Positions 59,754 to 64,000 of a stretch of DNA of 64,000 bases are shown here, in pieces. Each line of letters opens with the position of its first letter. Positions within the stretch are counted from its first letter, which is position 1. Source of the stretch: Amia ocellicauda (taxonomy: Eukaryota; Chordata; Actinopteri; Amiiformes; Amiidae); contig NC_089850.1 in assembly GCF_036373705.1 (NCBI RefSeq), forward strand, positions 20,381,256 through 20,445,255, given 5' to 3'. The notes beneath the pieces were generated by a model that ran no database searches, was not told the origin of the DNA, and saw only the letters and a program-made list of their open reading frames with translations. Made by a program: the position numbers and the translations under genes.

Positions 59754-60513
59754 GTAATGCACCAGGAGAAGCGATCTCCAAACCACAAGCATGCTTTCTG
59801 CGCGGCTCTGCTTTCACTCCTAACAGCAATATTACTTTTATGTGACAATTTCAATACTATGGTCCTGTCATATTGTTTCAGAGTTCCTGCATATGGGACA
59901 TAACAGTTTTGCATGATTGGTATTCTTTATTTATTGTTATTATTAATATTATTAGTACTATATATTTGTAACTATTTGATTATCATGTTAGCACTGCTAA
60001 TTAGGAGTTGCGTTTCCATGTGGATTAAGACTGTGGATGATTTCCTTCTCTAACAGAGCTTCTCATCTCAGTCTTGCTGTCCATTGTAACTCTTGTACGA
60101 AGCTAACCCTGTTGGGCACAGACTAGACAATTCCATAGTGCCTCTGGAGTCTAGCAGGTTTACAATGGTGCACTTTATATGCTGCAGGCAGTTGGTAGAC
60201 TATAGCTGTAAACAAGTCTTGCTTTGAAGACTTTGTATTGTGGGATTGAGGCACACATTAACAAAAACATGAAGAATAAGTGAGTATTCACTGATCAAGC
60301 CATGCCTTTTGATTCTTGCAAGTGTTAAACTCGTCAGCCACACATAAATAATAAAACTGCGTCCTATACGTACATGTTCAAGAGCATAGTGAGATCAGTG
60401 CTGAAGAGACTGGAGTAAATACCCAACTCACACTTAACTACCAGATGAAATGACCACAACCAAAATAATAACTCAGGGTTTCAAGACTTGTTGCAGGCTG
60501 CGTTCGTCTAGGT

Positions 60514-60719
60514 AAGGACTGGCTAACCCTGGTCCTGGAGAGCCACAGGCTCTGCAGGTTTTTCTTTTATTCATATTGTTAACTGCTTAATTTAACTAAT
60601 TATGGGTTTTAATTAGGCATAATGTCCTTGTGTTCAAGATATCCACTGATTGGTAATTTAGAGAGACCTGGAAAACCTGCAGGATTACGGCTCTCCAGGA
60701 ACAGGGTTAGCCACCCCTG
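60514..60719. mobile_element. hAT-type MITE with perfect 8-bp target duplication
   Basis: GTCTAGGT occurs at 60506-60513 and again at 60720-60727, exactly flanking a 206-base foldback element. The ends read GGCTAACCCTGGTCCTGGAG at the left and, reverse-complemented, GGCTAACCCTGTTCCTGGAG at the right. An 8-bp duplication is the hAT signature. There is no coding capacity. Confidence 0.88.
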
Positions 60720-61283
60720 GTCTAGGTGTTATTAAGTAATCTCACCTTCATCCATTTTCCTGATATCTGGCAGCTTTATAAACCACATCGTTGTGTTTCC
60801 TCTCAGTCGTCAGTAGAGCAGGACTATCGGCACACGCGGTGCTGGAGAGCATCCATTAGAAACCACAGGTTCAGTAGTTTCTTAGCAGAGGTTTTAGGAC
60901 CGGGCATATTGTCCTTGAAGAAACACTAACAAACCAAACACAAACACACACATTGTGAACAGTTGGCTTTGGTCTAAGTTTACTTTAATTTCTTTCTAAA
61001 AGAAAAACATGTAAAAATACTTGTGTGTGGGTTTTAATTTTGGGCTTCAGTGAATTGCGGTTGATGGTGATTAATGCTAATAATGCTATTTTTCAAATTA
61101 AAAACACACCCAAATAGACATACAAAATCACAAGACATTATTATTAATCTCGGGTTAGTTAATCAGTCTCAGGAATGATTTTAAAAGGCATGTATTTCAC
61201 TGTACATGTGTGCCTCCATAGGTCTAAAGATTCTGTAACATGAGCATCACTTTAAAAAGCTTCATTAAAATAGAACATATATG

Positions 61284-61480
61284 TATGCACTGTGGAGTAG
61301 TGGTTAGGGCTCTGGACTCATGACTAGAACCTTCCATGACTGGGTGTGGCAGCGCTGTTGTACCCTTGAGCAAGGTACTTCACTTAGATTGCTCCAGTAA
61401 AATGCCCAGCTGTATAAATGGGTACAAATGTAAGTCACCCTGGATGAGAGCATCAGCTAAATGACAAAAATAATAATAAT
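61284..61480 (+). mobile_element. tRNA-derived SINE
   Basis: GTGGAGTAGTGGTTAGGGCT then CTGGACTCATGAC gives a box A-containing tRNA-like head. The body reads GTACCCTTGAGCAAGGTACT, AGATTGCTCCAGTAAAATGC and CAGCTGTATAAATGGGTACA, and ends with AGCTAAATGACAAAAATAAT. It is related to the copy at 57186. Confidence 0.8.
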
Positions 61481-61953
61481 GTATTTGACTCCATTTCTCC
61501 TGTCACTAACAATTCACAAAAAGATATGGCACAATTGTTTTAAGTAAATGAGTCTGACACATTAAAAAAAATAGTTTTTCTTCAGAATCTTTATAAGATA
61601 AATAATCATGATTGTTGTGCAGATGTGTAACCGCAAGGAGTGCAGTGTGACAAAACATATGACCTAGATACAGGCCTGCTAAACTGGGATAATATATTGT
61701 TGATGAAGTCTGCCCTGTGCCGGTCGGGCCGGTTCCTCAGGGTGAGAGCAGGGCTTCCCAACCCTTTACACAGCGAGACCCCATTAAAGCACTGGCACAT
61801 CTCTCTCCCACCACCACAATGCTTTGCAGAAAAAGATTGACATTACAGCATTCATCAATGCTGTTAATACTTTGTTTAAATATATTTTAACTTAATTTTA
61901 ATTTATATAAACAAAACATGCGTTTCCCAGCAGCCCGTGCCTGAGACCTGACC

Positions 61954-63061
61954 ATGCTGCGCCCCGTGTGGCTCTACTCGCTGGCCATGCTGAGTGTGTG
62001 CAGCCCTGTGGCGCACAGTCAGTGCTGGGAGCACACGCCATGCAGGGACCTCAGCACAGAGGACAACATCCTGGTGAGTCACACTGTTGGTGTTATTGTG
62101 GTTAGTATTGGTATAGGTGGTGGTGGTAGCAGTGGTAGTTGGTGAAGTCTGGGCTTGATATCAGAAAGTTGGTACATATTAAATTAAAAACACATTGAAT
62201 GTAACTCCCCTGTTCTGTTCCCAGGGATGTATACAAGTCTTCAAAATTTTATTGTTATGGGAAGCAGTGGTAGAAGCCTGGGGTATCCTCTGAGAAAGAA
62301 CAAGATCAGAAAGATCCTTGTGCACAATTTCATGGCCCCGTTCTGTTCTGTTCCAGGAATGTATACAAGCCTGCAAACCGGACCTCACCTCGGAGTTCCC
62401 CACCTACCCAGGCATCGGGCACCTCCAGCCCCCTTCGGAGGCCGACCGGAACTACGCCAAGAGCCACTTCCGCCCCAGCATGGGCACCCAGCGCGCCAAC
62501 GGCTTGGCCAGAAGCAGCGGAGACAGGCAGGCAGGAGACGGGGCGGTGCTCAGCTTCCTGCTGGCGGCTCTGTCTCCTTCACAGCCCAGGGAGGAGGAGG
62601 AGGTGGTGTGGCAGGGGCAGGAGGAGGAAGAGGAGGCGGGTGAGGGGCAGCAGCAACAGAGGAAGCGCGAGGACAAGCGGTCCTACTCCATGGAGCACTT
62701 CCGCTGGGGGAAGCCCGTGGGCCGCAAGCGCCGGCCTGTGAAGGTGTACCCTAACGGGGTGGAGGAGGAGTCTGCGGAGGCCTTCCCCACGGAGATGCGG
62801 CGGGACGTGCTGACAGGCGACCTGGACTACCCGCTGGTGGAGGAGCTGGAGGGCAAGTCTGGCGGCGGCGAGAATGAGATCCTCAACCTGCAGAAGAAGA
62901 ACGGCTCCTACATGATGCACCACTTCCGCTGGAACGCCCCCCCCAAGGACAAGCGCTACGGTGGCTTCATGAAGTCCTGGGACGAGCGCAGCCAGAAGCC
63001 ACTGCTCACCCTCTTCAAGAACGTCATCATCAAGGACGGCCACCAGAATAAAGGACAGTGA
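61954..63061 (+). CDS. pomc: Pro-opiomelanocortin, 274 aa in two coding exons
   Basis: Precursor of ACTH, alpha-MSH, beta-MSH and beta-endorphin in pituitary and hypothalamus. Coding exons are 61954-62073 and 62357-63061; exon 2 starts at 61931 with a 23-base leader, and both junctions are GT-AG in phase 0. Residues 1-22 are a signal peptide (ends AHS). The N-terminal region has four Cys (24, 30, 42, 46). A Glu-rich spacer ends in the dibasic DKR. ACTH is 149-187, starting with alpha-[16 protein letters not shown], then the amidation Gly and RKRR. RR follows at 188-189. Beta-MSH (222-238, core MHHFRW) lies after KK and ends before KR. Beta-endorphin is 241-274 ([10 protein letters not shown]). 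No third HFRW core exists in the N-terminal part, so gamma-MSH is absent, as in teleosts. All cleavage sites look intact. Confidence 0.97.
62208..62245 (+). repeat. pomc: Duplicate of the pomc exon 3 acceptor and first codons
   Basis: CCCCTGTTCTGTTCCCAG followed by GGATGTATACAAGTCTTCAAA closely copies the real junction at 62339-62377 (TTCTGTTCCAG then GAATGTATACAAGCCTGCAAA), exactly 132 bases upstream. Splicing to the copy would start at 62225, in frame, and reach TGA at 62291-62293. Confidence 0.85.
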
Positions 63062-63169
63062 GAGGACCGTGCAAGTGTGTGCGTGTGTCTGTGTGTCTGT
63101 GTGCGGTGGAGAGGGAGGAATACAAACACCTTCCTCCCCTAACACCCCCACACTCCACACCAGCCTTTG

Positions 63170-63252
63170 CGCACACACACCCACACACGCACACATGCAC
63201 ACACACACGCACGCACACACGCACGCACGCACACACGCACGCACACACACAC
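63170..63252. repeat. pomc: CA/CG-rich (CACACG)n microsatellite in pomc 3' UTR
   Basis: Alternating CACA and CACG units follow the stop codon by about 110 bases, inside the 3' untranslated region. Confidence 0.93.
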
Positions 63253-63414
63253 AGCAGCCTTCACACTGCCCTCTAATCTCAGCAAAGCAACCATTTAGGT
63301 AGTCTGCACGCTGATTTAAAAAACAAAAAAGCAGGGCCGTGTTGTAAAGAAAATTTGTACTGTCTGTGTTTCTTTCTGCACCGATCCAAAGCCCTTGTAT
63401 ACAATGTAGTTGCC

Positions 63415-63420
63415 AATAAA
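63415..63420 (+). terminator. pomc: Polyadenylation signal of pomc
   Basis: AATAAA lies 354 bases after the stop codon, a usual 3' UTR length for POMC. Confidence 0.8.
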
Positions 63421-63439
63421 TTCTTAATACTTAGTAGAT

Positions 63440-64000
63440 ACAAGAGAAAGGCTTTTGTGAGTAAGATCTGGGGAAAGGGAGGGGAGGGGAGGGGAAGACA
63501 TGGAATATAAAATCTAAACCAAACCAAAAAAAGGTATTTTTCTTATTTATTGAGATGTACTATATTGTAAATGAATTAAACACAAAATACTTTTTTGCAA
63601 GCTTACCAAAAGTACAAGTGTTCTTTTTTTTCCCATAAATCTTGTCTCCGTTTACAGTCCGTTCTGGTACAAAACACACTGCCAAGGAACTGAAGTAACA
63701 ATGCACACAGAGGGGGCGTGAAACTGTCCACAAGCATAATGATACATCATACTGCTAACATACATTTAAAACAAAAAAACCTTTAGATTACATTGCACTA
63801 TTAGCTTCACAACAATTCTGTTAATTGTTCAGGTTACAGCCCATTATCAGTAAGTCAAAAACCCCTATGACAGACCTTCATGGGAAGATGTAACATAATA
63901 TTTTTTAACCTACAAAGGGAGATGGCAAGTTTTACATTTAATACTTTAAAATATACTTTATAAAAAATAAAAACAACCAAAAAGCACCAACGATTGGAAT
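63440..64000. other. Downstream flank of pomc
   Basis: AT-rich DNA with A/T homopolymers and a GGGGA repeat at about 63476-63494. No gene is evident before the window ends. Confidence 0.6.

Larger units (their letters stand above)
59754..61930 (+). other. pomc: pomc intron 1
   Basis: A 2.2-kb intron containing an hAT-like MITE (60514-60719) and a tRNA-derived SINE (61284-61480). The acceptor is CGTTTCCCAG at 61921-61930. No coding sequence is evident. Confidence 0.7.

Noticed and set aside
61284-61360. A possible tRNA gene
   Set aside because: Box A-like sequence is present, but box B is degenerate and a SINE body and tail follow directly; a related copy exists at 57186.
62579-63250. A 223-codon open frame antisense to pomc exon 3
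   Set aside because: It is the complement of GC-rich, stop-poor pomc coding sequence plus the CA/CG microsatellite; its Leu-rich content reflects the Glu-rich sense strand.
63160-63260. A possible CRISPR-like or tandem structured array
   Set aside because: It is a simple CACA/CACG microsatellite with no repeat-spacer pattern.

Overview
The window is vertebrate nuclear DNA, most likely from a ray-finned fish. It has intron-rich genes with GT-AG junctions, several Tc1/mariner and hAT-type DNA transposons, tRNA-derived SINEs, RTE-type LINE remnants and many microsatellites. The POMC protein has only two melanocortin cores (alpha-MSH/ACTH and beta-MSH) and no gamma-MSH, which is the teleost pattern.

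Four protein-coding genes were assembled by reading splice sites and phases. (1) Minus strand, 13-12110: a DBH-like copper monooxygenase (MOXD family). Twelve exons were found from signal peptide to hydrophobic C-terminal tail, and two short stretches are unaccounted for. (2) Plus strand, 15215-38127: sorting nexin 9 (SH3, acidic linker, PX, BAR), all 18 core exons, 577 residues, plus two extra phase-compatible candidate exons, one a 36-bp microexon. (3) Minus strand, 41450-50660: a secreted coiled-coil and fibrinogen-domain protein (angiopoietin-like/fibrinogen-like class), six exons, 429 residues. (4) Plus strand, 59634-63420: pomc, with TATA box, perfect CRE, noncoding exon 1, two coding exons (274 residues) and a polyadenylation signal.

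Between and inside the genes lie transposable elements: Tc1-like elements at 835-2965 (with a nested insertion), 6251-7251 and 44879-45775, all with broken transposases; hAT-like foldback MITEs at 49706-49982 and 60514-60719; SINEs near 57186 and 61284; and a LINE 3' end resembling BovB near 13440. The remaining intergenic DNA (12.2-14.7 kb, 39.2-41.4 kb, 50.7-59.4 kb) holds no gene I can support.

The genes do not form an operon or a pathway. They cover a secretory-pathway monooxygenase, an endocytic membrane-remodelling factor, a secreted fibrinogen-fold protein and a pituitary/hypothalamic prohormone. I found no undescribed multi-gene system. The observations most worth checking are the duplicated 3' splice site and exon start in pomc intron 2, the snx9 microexon, the BovB-like LINE fragment, and the fibrinogen-domain protein with an altered calcium loop.
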